Shown: piece after piece, positions 17,920-25,750 of the stretch | How positions within the stretch are numbered: position 1 is the first letter of the stretch | Layout: each line of letters starts with the position of its first letter | Assembly: GCF_003067705.1 (NCBI RefSeq) | Contig: NZ_QANL01000002.1 | Span: 682,001 to 746,000 of the forward strand | Length of the DNA: 64,000 nucleotides | Source of the DNA: Planctomonas deserti | Lineage (GTDB): Bacteria; Actinomycetota; Actinomycetes; Actinomycetales; Microbacteriaceae | Direction of reading: 5' to 3' | Notes under the pieces: generated by a model | What the model saw: only the letters and a program-made list of their open reading frames with translations | Database searches by the model: none | Told to the model about the DNA's origin: nothing | Made by a program: the position numbers and the translations under genes

Positions 17920-18435
17920 TCAGACCCAGCCGCTGATCCGGAGGATCGCCACCGCGATCTCCGTCGGCGTACGCCCGTCGGTGTCGATCCGGTGCACGCT
18001 CGCGCCCGCCTGCTCGTCGAGCCGGCGGGCGGCCGTCCGGCTGCGGCCGACGTGGCGCTCCAGCTCCTCGCCCTCCTCGCGTCCGGCCAGCCTGCCGGCC
18101 GCGGTGTCGTCGCTCGCGCGCAGCAGCACGGCGGTCACCCGCGGATCGTCGCCCATGGCCGCGGCGAGCACGTCGGCCTGCAGCACGCTGACGGTGTTCG
18201 TGTAGATCAGCCGGTGGTAGCCGAGGGCGCGGTAGTTGCCCCACAGCGCGGCGAGGTTGCGCTCCGCCAGTCCGTGCTCCCAGGGGGCGGGGTGAGCGAG
18301 ATCGAGCGCGTCACCCTCGATCACCGCGTGCGGAACGTCCCGATCGGAGAGGATGCCGTGCAGCCGGAACGCCGCGGTGCTCTTGCCGACGCCCGATCGA
18401 CCGCCGATCAGGATCGCCTCGCTGCGCTGCTGCAT
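17920..18435 (-). CDS. P-loop NTPase / small kinase-like protein
   Basis: 171 residues. Walker A GGRSGVGKSTAAFRL near the N-terminus, then IEGDALDLAHP and a helical C-terminal half with LLRASDDTAAGRLAGREEGEELERHVGRS. Overall it resembles uridine/gluconate-kinase-like or AAA_18 proteins, but the substrate is unknown. ATG 18435 is chosen; an in-frame GTG at 18453 would add six residues. It faces gltA and is divergent from the MFS gene. Confidence 0.8.
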   Translation of the reverse strand: MQQRSEAILIGGRSGVGKSTAAFRLHGILSDRDVPHAVIEGDALDLAHPAPWEHGLAERNLAALWGNYRALGYHRLIYTNTVSVLQADVLAAAMGDDPRVTAVLLRASDDTAAGRLAGREEGEELERHVGRSRTAARRLDEQAGASVHRIDTDGRTPTEIAVAILRISGWV

Positions 18436-18533
18436 GCGCCCACTGTGGCGCACCCGTCCGGCGGAGGGCCAATCGGCGCCGGTTCCGGCCGTCCCCGCTG
18501 CACTAGGGTGGGCGGGCCGGAGGGAGTGGCGGG

Positions 18534-19787
18534 ATGGTGCGGAAGCGGGCGGTCGCCGATCGGGAAGACCTCCCCGCCCTGCAGCGCAGGGTCGTCGGCA
18601 CCCTCGTGGCCGGTCAGATCCTTGGCGGCCTCGGCATCGGGGCCACGCTCTCCATCGGCGCCGTGCTCGCGACCGAGGTTGCGCGCAGCGACGCCTTCGC
18701 GGGAGCGGCGGCGACCCTGAGCACGCTTGGCGCGGCCGCGGTCGCCATCCCGCTGGCGCGCCTCGCGCAGCGGAGGGGCAGGCGCATCGCGCTCGCCGTC
18801 GGCACCGCCGCGTCCCTGGCGGGCGCCGCGGGCACGGTGGCCGCGACGGCGGTCCTGAGCTTCCCGCTGCTGCTGCTCGGCTTCGCTCTGCTGGGCTGCG
18901 GCGTCGCCGTGAACCTGCAGTCGCGCTTCGCTGCCACCGACATCGCCGATCCGGGCCGCCGCGGGCGGGACCTCTCCCTCGTCGTCTGGTCGACGACCAT
19001 CGGCTCCGTCGTCGGCCCCAACCTGTTCGGGCCGGGCGAGGACCTGGCGCAGCTTCTCGGGATGCCGCCGCTCACCGGCTCGTTCGCGATCGCGGTCGTG
19101 GCTCAGCTCGCCGCGACGATCGTCTACCTCGTCGGGCTCCGCCCGGACCCGTACCTCGTCAGTCGGCGGCTGCAGAACGCGCCGGTCGGCGGTGACCCGG
19201 AGGGCGGCGTCCGCGCGAGGGCCCTGGTCGTGCTCGCGATCGCCGTGCTCGGGGTGAGCCACGCGGTGATGGTCTCGGTGATGTCCATGACGCCCGTGCA
19301 CCTCGTGCACCACGGGGTGGCGCTGACGGCCGTGGGGCTGACGCTGAGCCTGCACATCGCCGGCATGTTCGCCCTGTCGCCGCTGTTCGGCTGGCTGAGC
19401 GACCGGGTTGGAAGGTACGCCACCATCCTCTGCGGGCAGGCCCTGTTCGCCGCGTCCCTCGTCGTCCTGGCGCTGGGCGCCGACGACACGGCCCTCGTCA
19501 CGGTCGGGCTCGTGCTGCTCGGCCTCGGCTGGAGCGCGTCGACGGTCGCGGCGTCGGCTCTGCTCACGGACCTCGTCACCGGGTCGGCGCGCCCGCGGGT
19601 GCAGGGCAGGAGCGACCTCGCGATGAACGTCGCCGGCGCCGCGGGCGGCGCGCTGGCAGGGCCTGTCCTCGCGCTGGTGGGCTACGCCGGTCTCGCCTGG
19701 GCGGCAGGCGTGCTCGTGCTCGTGCTCGTCGCGGCGGTGCTCACGGTGCCGAGGAGCAGTGCCGCGGCGCCGATGGCACGGGCCTGA
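18534..19787 (+). CDS. MFS transporter
   Basis: 417 residues with about twelve membrane helices in two halves, split by a cytosolic loop near residues 205-225 (RPDPYLVSRRLQNAPVGGDPEGG). The motif-A-like loop RLAQRRGRRIAL follows helix 2, and WLSDRVGRYATIL marks the second half. Major facilitator proteins move small molecules by proton coupling; the substrate is not evident and drug efflux is only a guess. GGAGGGAG lies ahead of the ATG. Its end faces the end of dapD. Confidence 0.9.
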   Translation: MVRKRAVADREDLPALQRRVVGTLVAGQILGGLGIGATLSIGAVLATEVARSDAFAGAAATLSTLGAAAVAIPLARLAQRRGRRIALAVGTAASLAGAAGTVAATAVLSFPLLLLGFALLGCGVAVNLQSRFAATDIADPGRRGRDLSLVVWSTTIGSVVGPNLFGPGEDLAQLLGMPPLTGSFAIAVVAQLAATIVYLVGLRPDPYLVSRRLQNAPVGGDPEGGVRARALVVLAIAVLGVSHAVMVSVMSMTPVHLVHHGVALTAVGLTLSLHIAGMFALSPLFGWLSDRVGRYATILCGQALFAASLVVLALGADDTALVTVGLVLLGLGWSASTVAASALLTDLVTGSARPRVQGRSDLAMNVAGAAGGALAGPVLALVGYAGLAWAAGVLVLVLVAAVLTVPRSSAAAPMARA

Positions 19788-19852
19788 TCCTCACCGCCAG
19801 GCGGGGGATGCCGCGGGAGATACTGCGCCCCCGGCACTCCCGCTGGTGCCGC

Positions 19853-20842
19853 TCAGGCGTGCAGCGCCTGGTTGAGCTCGATCCCGGTTCCGGACCGGGA
19901 CAGCACCTCGACCGCGCCGGTCAGCGAGTTGCGACGGAAGAGGAGGTTCGGCACGCCGGAGAGCTCCACGGCCTTCACCGTGCGGGGAGTCCCATCCGCC
20001 GTCGGGGCGTCACCCAGCAGGCGCACCTTGGTGCCCGCCGTCACGTAGAGGCCGGCCTCGACGACCGAGTCGTCGCCGATCGAGATGCCGATGCCCGAGT
20101 TCGCGCCGAGCAGCGCGCGCGCACCGATGCTGATGCGCTCCGTGCCGCCGCCGGACAGGGTGCCCATGATCGACGCCCCGCCGCCGATGTCGCTCCCGTC
20201 GCCCACGACGACGCCCTGCGAGATGCGGCCCTCGACCATGGAGGTGCCGAGGGTGCCGGCGTTGAAGTTCACGAAGCCCTCGTGCATCACGGTCGTGCCG
20301 GGGGCGAGGTGGGCGCCCAGCCGCACCCGGGACGCGTCGGCGATGCGCACGCGGTCCGGGCTCACGTAGTCCGTGAGACGCGGGAACTTGTCGATCGCGT
20401 GGGCGGCGATGCCGGCGCGCTGGAGCGCGGGGCGCAGCCGGTCGAAGTCGGCGGGCGCGACAGGTCCGGCGTTCGTCCAGACGACGATGGGCAGATGACC
20501 GAAGACACCGTCGAGGTTGAGGCCGTTAGGCCGGACCAGCAGGTGGCTGAGCAGGTGCAGGCGGAGGTAGGCGTCCGCTGTCGACGCGGGGGCGCTCGCG
20601 AGCTCGATGTCGACCGTCACGATCTCGATGCGCACGTTGCGCCGGGCGTCCTCACCGGCGAGCTCCTCGATGGAGGCGGGGGCGATCCAGCGGTCCCGGC
20701 CCTCGGGGATCCTGCCGAGCCGGGGCTCCGGGAACCAGGTGTCCAGCACGGTGCCGTCTGCCGTGACGGTCGCGAGGCCGTATCCCCACGCGTGCGTCTC
20801 GGTAGCGGTCGAGGGCGGAGAAGACGGCGGCGCGGTGGTCAT
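19853..20842 (-). CDS. dapD: 2,3,4,5-tetrahydropyridine-2,6-dicarboxylate N-succinyltransferase
   Basis: 329 residues. A mixed N-terminal domain is followed by the left-handed beta-helix of hexapeptide repeats ([29 protein letters not shown] region, then [24 protein letters not shown]). This is the long actinobacterial DapD type. It transfers succinyl from succinyl-CoA to tetrahydrodipicolinate, making the DapC substrate. TAATCT lies 6 nt before its ATG. It is transcribed away from dapE, with the small membrane protein gene between. Confidence 0.95.
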   Translation of the reverse strand: MTTAPPSSPPSTATETHAWGYGLATVTADGTVLDTWFPEPRLGRIPEGRDRWIAPASIEELAGEDARRNVRIEIVTVDIELASAPASTADAYLRLHLLSHLLVRPNGLNLDGVFGHLPIVVWTNAGPVAPADFDRLRPALQRAGIAAHAIDKFPRLTDYVSPDRVRIADASRVRLGAHLAPGTTVMHEGFVNFNAGTLGTSMVEGRISQGVVVGDGSDIGGGASIMGTLSGGGTERISIGARALLGANSGIGISIGDDSVVEAGLYVTAGTKVRLLGDAPTADGTPRTVKAVELSGVPNLLFRRNSLTGAVEVLSRSGTGIELNQALHA

Positions 20843-20848
20843 TCCCCT

Positions 20849-20854
20849 AGATTA
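20849..20854 (-). promoter_or_regulatory. Putative -10 element (TAATCT), leaderless start of dapD
   Basis: On the minus strand TAATCT lies 6 nt before the dapD ATG (20842). Confidence 0.5.
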
Positions 20855-20894
20855 TCGGTATGCCTCATGGCGGCCCGAGAGAGGGGAGGGGCGC

Positions 20895-21488
20895 ATGGCG
20901 GACGCCTCTCGTGACCGAACCGGGCCGACCCCGGGTGCCGCGTCGCCCGCGCGGTTCGTCGGCATGCTCGGAATCGCGTTCCTCTACCTGCTGATCCTGA
21001 CCTCGGTCTTCGGGCTGCTCTCCCACGCCTACCTGCCGGCCCCGTCGCTCGCCTCCGGCGGGTCGGAGGCCTGGCGGCAGTCCGTCGACCGGCTCGCCGC
21101 GCGCGTGACCGCCGTCGACACGCTCGTCGTGCCGCTCGTGGCCATCGTGCCGCTCCTGCTCCTCAAGGCGAACACCCTGCCGATCACGCGGGGGAGGCTG
21201 CTCGGCTGGGCGCTGGTCACCGGCTCGGCCGCGACCCTGGTCTCTGCCGTGTTCACCGTCGTCGGGCTCACCATCTCGTTCGGCCAGCGCATGGACCTCG
21301 TGCTGCCGACCGCGATGATGGTCGCGGTGTTCGGCTTCTACTACCTCTTCACCGTCGTCTCGGTCCTCCTCGCAGACCTCACCCTCCGCGCCACCGTGCC
21401 GTCCGCCGCGCACGCCCCCGAGCCCACCCCCGTCGGCTCCCCGTCCGCCGGGGGTTCGCGGGCGAGACGCGGCCCTTCCGTAGACTGA
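20895..21488 (+). CDS. Hypothetical membrane protein, four helices
   Basis: 197 residues with four predicted membrane segments (FVGMLGIAFLYLLILTSVFG; TLVVPLVAIVPLLLL; LLGWALVTGSAATLVSAVFTVVG; MMVAVFGFYYLFTVVSVLL). I do not recognise the family. GAGAGGGGAGGGG lies just upstream of the ATG. The last ~22 codons (EPTPVGSPSAGGSRARRGPS) are the first copy of a 94-bp tandem duplication that also carries the dapE start, so the C-terminus may be recently altered. It lies between divergent dapD and dapE. Confidence 0.72.
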   Translation: MADASRDRTGPTPGAASPARFVGMLGIAFLYLLILTSVFGLLSHAYLPAPSLASGGSEAWRQSVDRLAARVTAVDTLVVPLVAIVPLLLLKANTLPITRGRLLGWALVTGSAATLVSAVFTVVGLTISFGQRMDLVLPTAMMVAVFGFYYLFTVVSVLLADLTLRATVPSAAHAPEPTPVGSPSAGGSRARRGPSVD

Positions 21489-21600
21489 CCGGATGGCTTC
21501 CGCTCCCGCCCTCGAGCCCACCCCCGTCGGCTCCCCGTCCGCCGGGGGTTCGCGGGCGAGACGCGGCCCTTCCGTAAACTGACCGGATGGCTTCCGCTCC
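21413..21600. repeat. 94-bp tandem duplication covering the dapE start
   Basis: Unit 1 (21413-21506) and unit 2 (21507-21600) are 94 bp each and differ at only two positions (21418 C/21512 T, 21484 G/21578 A); identity continues nine bases further. Each unit holds a TAnACT hexamer, 6 bases, and the same ATGGCTTCCGCTCCCGCC start. Only the second start (21587) leads into dapE; the first opens a 29-codon frame ending at 21582. Confidence 0.95.
21575..21580 (+). promoter_or_regulatory. Putative -10 element (TAAACT), leaderless start of dapE
   Basis: TAAACT ends 6 nt before the dapE ATG at 21587. A second copy (TAGACT, 21481-21486) lies 94 bp upstream in the duplicated unit with the same spacing to the decoy ATG at 21493. 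Confidence 0.5.
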
Positions 21601-22696
21601 CGCCCTCGACCTCTCCGCCGACTCCGTCACCCTCACCCGAGCGCTGTGCGACATCGAGTCGGTCTCGGGCGACGAGGCCACCATCGCCGACGCGATCGAG
21701 GCGAGCCTCACCGGCCTGCCCCACCTCGAGGTGATCCGCGACGGCGACGCCATCGTGGCGCGAACGAACCTGGGCCGGGCCCAGCGGGCCGTCATCGCGG
21801 GCCACATCGACACCGTGCCGATCAACGACAACGTGCCGACCCGGTTCGAGACGCTCGAGCCGGGGCACCCGTCCGGTCAGACGCCGGGGGAGTACCTGTG
21901 GGGCCGCGGCACCGTTGACATGAAGGCCGGCGTCGCCGTGCAGCTCAAGCTGGCCGCCGAGCTCACCGACCCCGTGGTCGACGTGACCTGGATCTGGTAC
22001 GACCACGAGGAGGTCTCCGACGCGCTGAACGGGCTCGGCCGGCTCGCGCGCACCCGGCCGGAGCTGCTCACCGGCGACTTCGCCATCCTCGGCGAGCCCA
22101 CCAACTCCTCGGTCGAGGGCGGCTGCAACGGCAACCTCCGGGTGGAGATCCGCACGTACGGCACCCGCTCCCACTCGGCGCGGTCCTGGGTCGGCTCGAA
22201 CGCGGTCCACGCCGCGGCGCCCATCCTGAACACGCTCGCCGGGTACACCGCGCGCGAGGTCGAGGTGGACGGACTCGTCTACCGCGAGGGGCTGAACGCC
22301 GTGGGCATCACCGGCGGCATCGCCGGCAACATCATCCCGGACGAGTGCATGGTGCACGTCAACTACCGGTTCGCGCCGAGCCGCTCGGGCGACGAGGCGA
22401 TCGCCCACATCCACGAGCTCTTCCCCGGCTACGACATCCGCGTCGTCGACCTGGCTGAGGGGGCCCGGCCCGGCATGGACGCCGAGCTCGCCCAGCACTT
22501 CCTCGCCGCCGTCGGCGGTGAGGCGAAGCCCAAGTACGGCTGGACCGACGTCGCCCGCTTCTCCTCCCTCGGGGTTCCCGCCGTCAACTACGGTCCCGGC
22601 GACCCCATCAAGGCGCACGCGGACGACGAGCGCGTCCTGCTCGAGCAGATCGTCGAGTGCGAGCGGGGACTGCGAGCGTGGCTGACCGCAGGGTAG
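21587..22696 (+). CDS. dapE: Succinyl-diaminopimelate desuccinylase
   Basis: 369 residues, M20 metallohydrolase. Zinc-site motifs: GHIDTVP, GRGTVDMKAG, WYDHEEVSD with the catalytic Glu pair, and EPTNSSVEGGCNGN; the dimerisation domain follows (~175-290). It removes succinate from N-succinyl-LL-DAP to give LL-diaminopimelate, following DapC. The start is the second copy of a duplicated start region. Its 3' end overlaps the next gene by 19 bp. Confidence 0.95.
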   Translation: MASAPALDLSADSVTLTRALCDIESVSGDEATIADAIEASLTGLPHLEVIRDGDAIVARTNLGRAQRAVIAGHIDTVPINDNVPTRFETLEPGHPSGQTPGEYLWGRGTVDMKAGVAVQLKLAAELTDPVVDVTWIWYDHEEVSDALNGLGRLARTRPELLTGDFAILGEPTNSSVEGGCNGNLRVEIRTYGTRSHSARSWVGSNAVHAAAPILNTLAGYTAREVEVDGLVYREGLNAVGITGGIAGNIIPDECMVHVNYRFAPSRSGDEAIAHIHELFPGYDIRVVDLAEGARPGMDAELAQHFLAAVGGEAKPKYGWTDVARFSSLGVPAVNYGPGDPIKAHADDERVLLEQIVECERGLRAWLTAG

Positions 22697-23928
22697 CGGC
22701 CCCGGACAGGCCTCTGGGAGGGCGGACGCGGGATCGGGTTCCCCTCGCCCGGCAGCGGGCCCGGTGGCGCCTCCTGCCCTGGTGGGTTCGCGTCCTCGTC
22801 GTGTACGCGGTCGCGCGTGTTGTCACGACGGCCATGATGCTCGTGCTCGCCGCCGCGCAGGACGCGAACGCCTGGACAGGCGCGAATCCCGGCTACGCCG
22901 ACTTCGCCAACATGTGGGACGGGAACTGGTACCACATCGTCGCGGTGGTCGGCTATCCGGCCGAGCTGCCGCTCACCCCCGAGGGGCGGGTGGCCGAGAA
23001 CGCCTGGGCCTTTATGCCGGCTTACCCGCTCGTCGTGCGCGCCGTGATGCTGGCGACGGGACTGTCGTGGGCGCCGGCCGCGGTCACGGTGTCCGTACTG
23101 TTCGGGGCCGGGGCGGCCCTGCTGTTCCACCGGCTCATGGCGCCCCTCATCGGCGGGTCGTCGGCGATGTTCGCGGTCGCGCTGTTCTGCGTCGCGCCGC
23201 TCTCACCGATGATGCAGATCGCGTACGCCGAGTCGATGCACGCCTTCCTGCTGACCCTCGCGCTCCTGCTGCTCCTGCGCCGCTCCTACGGCTGGCTGTT
23301 CCCCGTCGTCGCCGTGATGTCGCTCACCCGGCCGTCCGGACTCGCGTTCGCTCTCGCCCTCGGGCTGCACGTGGTCTACCGCTTCGCCCGCCGGGGGCAG
23401 GAGCCGTTCCCGGCGCGCGAGCGCGTGCTGGCGGGGTCCCTGGCGGTGTTCAGCGCCGCCATGGGGTTCGCCTGGCCGGCGACGGCCTGGGCCGTCACGG
23501 GGTCGCTGTCGGCCTACACGGACACGGAGCTGGCCTGGCGCTCGGCCTACATCGGCTACGGCGAGCTCGTGCCGTTCGCGTCCTGGTTCCAGGGCGCGGA
23601 CTGGTGGCTCGGCTCGCCGCTCGGACCCATCCTCGTCGTGGCGCTCGTGCTCGCGTTCGCCGGGGCGATGGTCCTGCCCGCGGTGCGCCGGCTGGGCGTG
23701 GACCTGCGCATCTGGGTGGCGAGCTACGCGCTCTACCTGCTCGCGGTGTTCTTCCCGCAGTCCAGCACGTTCCGGCTCCTGATGCCCCTGTTCCCCCTGC
23801 TCGGCGCGGTCGCTCAGCCGCGCTCGGCGACGTACCGAGCGGCCGTCGTCGCAGCCTCGATCGCCCTCCAGTGGGGCTGGCTGCTCGTCTGCTGGCGGGT
23901 CGACGGCTACGACTGGACGCCCCCGTGA
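22678..23928 (+). CDS. PIG-V-like integral membrane (mannosyl)transferase
   Basis: About 416 residues from GTG 22678, which overlaps the dapE end. After a basic N-terminus there are around nine to ten hydrophobic helices. The first lumenal loop has MWDGNWYHIVAVVGYP and, after it, NAWAFMPAYPLVVRAVM, the layout of PIG-V family glycosyltransferases that use polyprenyl-phosphate mannose; LTRPSGLAFALALGL also fits. The acceptor is unknown. Actinobacterial relatives work on cell-envelope glycans or are uncharacterised. Assignment as a transferase is by family resemblance only. Confidence 0.8.
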   Translation: MADRRVAAPDRPLGGRTRDRVPLARQRARWRLLPWWVRVLVVYAVARVVTTAMMLVLAAAQDANAWTGANPGYADFANMWDGNWYHIVAVVGYPAELPLTPEGRVAENAWAFMPAYPLVVRAVMLATGLSWAPAAVTVSVLFGAGAALLFHRLMAPLIGGSSAMFAVALFCVAPLSPMMQIAYAESMHAFLLTLALLLLLRRSYGWLFPVVAVMSLTRPSGLAFALALGLHVVYRFARRGQEPFPARERVLAGSLAVFSAAMGFAWPATAWAVTGSLSAYTDTELAWRSAYIGYGELVPFASWFQGADWWLGSPLGPILVVALVLAFAGAMVLPAVRRLGVDLRIWVASYALYLLAVFFPQSSTFRLLMPLFPLLGAVAQPRSATYRAAVVAASIALQWGWLLVCWRVDGYDWTPP

Positions 23929-23940
23929 TCGGGCTCAATT

Positions 23941-23969
23941 TTTCAGAACGTGGAGGAATGTCCGATAAT
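23941..23969 (+). promoter_or_regulatory. Candidate promoter for the DUF3117 gene
   Basis: TTTCAG (23941-23946) and GATAAT (23964-23969) are 17 bp apart, 30 bp before the small gene at 23999. The flanks are unusually AT-rich for this window. Confidence 0.5.
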
Positions 23970-23998
23970 AGGGGGACATCCTTAGAAAGGGGACCTGA

Positions 23999-24172
23999 AT
24001 GGCAGCCATGAAGCCGAGGACCGGAGACGGACCCATGGAGGCCGTGAAGGAGGGCCGCCTGATCATCGTTCGGGTGCCCCTCGAAGGCGGCGGTCGCCTC
24101 GTCGTGTCGGTGAACGACGCCGAGGCGAAGGAACTCCACGACGCGCTTGCCGGCGTCGTCTCCACGACCTAG
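23999..24172 (+). CDS. DUF3117 small protein
   Basis: 57 residues: it begins AAMKPRTGDGPMEAVKEGR, then LIIVRVPLEGGGRLVVSV, both strongly conserved in DUF3117, a very short actinobacterial family of unknown function. GAAAGGGGA lies just before the ATG. It has its own candidate promoter and a hairpin terminator, so it is probably an independent, well-expressed transcript. As in other actinobacteria it is near an O-methyltransferase and tatB. Confidence 0.9.
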   Translation: MAAMKPRTGDGPMEAVKEGRLIIVRVPLEGGGRLVVSVNDAEAKELHDALAGVVSTT

Positions 24173-24191
24173 TAGCGCGCTTCATCTCGAG

Positions 24192-24229
24192 CTGAGCCCC
24201 GGTTTCCGACGTCGGACCGGGGCCTTCAG
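24192..24229 (+). terminator. Hairpin after the DUF3117 gene
   Basis: GCCCCGGT (24196-24203) pairs with ACCGGGGC (24216-24223), extended by CTGA/TCAG on the outside. Only a short pyrimidine stretch (GTTTCCCCC) follows. Confidence 0.65.
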
Positions 24230-24261
24230 CGTTTCCCCCGCCGGTACGCGGGACGCGTTGG

Positions 24262-24380
24262 GCGTCCTTCACGATCCCTGAGCCTGTCGAAGGACGCACC
24301 GTCTCACGGTCCCTGAGCGTGTCGAAGGGACGCACCGGACCTGCGGGTCGGCGAACGTCGCTTCGACAAGCTCAGCGACC
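24262..24380. repeat. Family A dispersed repeat cluster (DUF3117/O-methyltransferase convergent gap)
   Basis: Copies at 24273-24295 (slightly short), 24308-24331 (GTCCCT type, direct) and 24357-24380 (GTCGCT type, inverted). The first is also framed by GCGTCCTTC/GAAGGACGC. It occupies the centre of a 267-bp gap that holds no gene. Confidence 0.88.
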
Positions 24381-24439
24381 GTACGGGTGTGGGGCGACCG
24401 CCCTCGCTCCCGGCGCGGCGCCCGGGCCGCGGGCACCCC

Positions 24440-25072
24440 CTAGCGGCCGCGCTTGACCAGCTGCAGCAGGCCGTCGCCCACCGGGGAGAGGGCGCTCGTC
24501 ACGGCCTTCGACCGCGACACCTCCTGCAGCAGGGTGCGGAACGCCACGGACACGTCGTCCCGGGCGGCGGGGTTGGCCACGCGGCCCTTCCAGAGCGCGT
24601 GCGGCACGAGCACGGTGCCGCCGACCCGCGCCAGGCGCAGGCCGTGCTCCACGTACTCAATGACCGACGCCGGATCGGCGTCGATGAAGACGATGTCGTA
24701 GGAGGACTCGTTCATGCGGGGGAGCACGTCGCGCGCCCGCCCGGTGATCAGCCGCACCCGGTTGGCCGGGATGCCGGCGTCCGCGAACGCCGTGCGCGCG
24801 TGGTGCTGATGGTCGGGCTCGGTGTCGATGGACGTGAGGACCGCGCGCGACGCGCCGGACAGCAGACACAGCCCCGAGACGCCTGCGCCCGTGCCGATCT
24901 CGATGATGGAGGTGGCGCGGGAGGCACCGGCCAGGAGCGCGGTCTGTGCGCCGATCCCGGGCGAGACGGGCTCGATACCCAGCTCGTGCGAGTGCTGACG
25001 CGCGGCGACGAGGTGCTCGTCCTCGAGGACGAGGTCCTCGCTGAACTTCCAGTTCGATTCTTTATCGGACAC
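24440..25072 (-). CDS. Class I SAM-dependent O-methyltransferase (methyltransf_3 type)
   Basis: 210 residues. SAM-binding motif I is IIEIGTGAGVSGLCLL (~69-84); the metal/catalytic region is DIVFIDADP with a GGTVLVPHALW strand. This matches the O-methyltransferase family found beside DUF3117 and tatB in actinobacteria. The substrate is unknown; related enzymes methylate catechols and hydroxylated small molecules. GTG start 25072 has AGGAG seven bases upstream. Divergent from tatB. Confidence 0.87.
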   Translation of the reverse strand: MSDKESNWKFSEDLVLEDEHLVAARQHSHELGIEPVSPGIGAQTALLAGASRATSIIEIGTGAGVSGLCLLSGASRAVLTSIDTEPDHQHHARTAFADAGIPANRVRLITGRARDVLPRMNESSYDIVFIDADPASVIEYVEHGLRLARVGGTVLVPHALWKGRVANPAARDDVSVAFRTLLQEVSRSKAVTSALSPVGDGLLQLVKRGR

Positions 25073-25146
25073 GACACTCCTATTCGACCCTCAAGGTTAG
25101 TGCGTGCGCCGGGGCGTTCCGCACGGGATACTCCCGGTGAACGCAC

Positions 25147-25152
25147 TATCCT
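25147..25152 (+). promoter_or_regulatory. Putative -10 element (TATCCT), leaderless start of tatB
   Basis: TATCCT ends 6 nt before the GTG at 25159. Confidence 0.5.
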
Positions 25153-25158
25153 GAAGGC

Positions 25159-25566
25159 GTGTTCGGACTGACCTTCGAGAAGCTGATGCTGATCGGCATC
25201 ATCGCGGTCTTTTTGCTGGGCCCCGAGCGCCTGCCGTACTACGCGCAGAAGCTCGCCGACCTGGTCAAGGCCGGTCGCCGCATGGCGACGGACGCCCGCG
25301 AGCGCATGCGCACCGAGCTCGGCCCGGACTTCGACGACGTCGACTGGAAGAAGCTCGACCCGCGGCAGTACGACCCCCGCCGCATCATCCGCGAGGCCCT
25401 GCTCGAGGACGACGAGCCCGCGCCGCAGGTGGTGCGGCCCACGTCGCGTGTTGAAACGCCCGCCGCGAAGCGCGCCCGCCTCAGCGAGGAGCGCGCGAAG
25501 GCCGCGGGGGAGAGGTATGCCACCGCGCACACCGGACCCGCGCCGTTCGACGCCGAGGCCACCTAG
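25159..25566 (+). CDS. tatB: Twin-arginine translocase subunit TatB
   Basis: 135 residues. One N-terminal membrane helix (LTFEKLMLIGIIAVFLLGPERLP) is followed by an amphipathic helix (YYAQKLADLVKAGRRMATDARERM), the hallmark of TatA/B; the GPERLP motif and the DDVDWKKLDPRQYDPR acidic tail favour actinobacterial TatB. TatB and TatC form the receptor for twin-arginine substrates such as EfeB of this window. tatA and tatC are not nearby. Its end faces mrp across a family B repeat. Confidence 0.9.
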   Translation: MFGLTFEKLMLIGIIAVFLLGPERLPYYAQKLADLVKAGRRMATDARERMRTELGPDFDDVDWKKLDPRQYDPRRIIREALLEDDEPAPQVVRPTSRVETPAAKRARLSEERAKAAGERYATAHTGPAPFDAEAT

Positions 25567-25607
25567 ACCCGCTTCCGCGACGCTTTCTCCCGCTCCTCCT
25601 CCCGCTC

Positions 25608-25668
25608 CTGCCCAGGCAGCGGCATCCTGCCCGGGTTTACGCTGGGCACGCCGCCTCTGCCTGGGCAG
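25608..25668. repeat. Family B 61-bp nested palindrome, copy 3
   Basis: Outer arms CTGCCCAGGCAG / CTGCCTGGGCAG are perfect; the middle and inner arms carry substitutions (CCCGGG, GCCGCC) relative to copies 1 and 2. Lies between the convergent tatB and mrp genes. Confidence 0.88.
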
Positions 25669-25750
25669 GGGCGGGTATGACTGACGCGAGCTGGTGGGAC
25701 TGACCGAGCTGGTGCAACTGACGCGGGCTGGTGCAGCTAACGCGCGACAG

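Noticed and set aside
21493-21582. A 29-codon ORF starting at the first copy of the dapE start
   Set aside because: It is a by-product of the tandem duplication and shows no independent coding signal.
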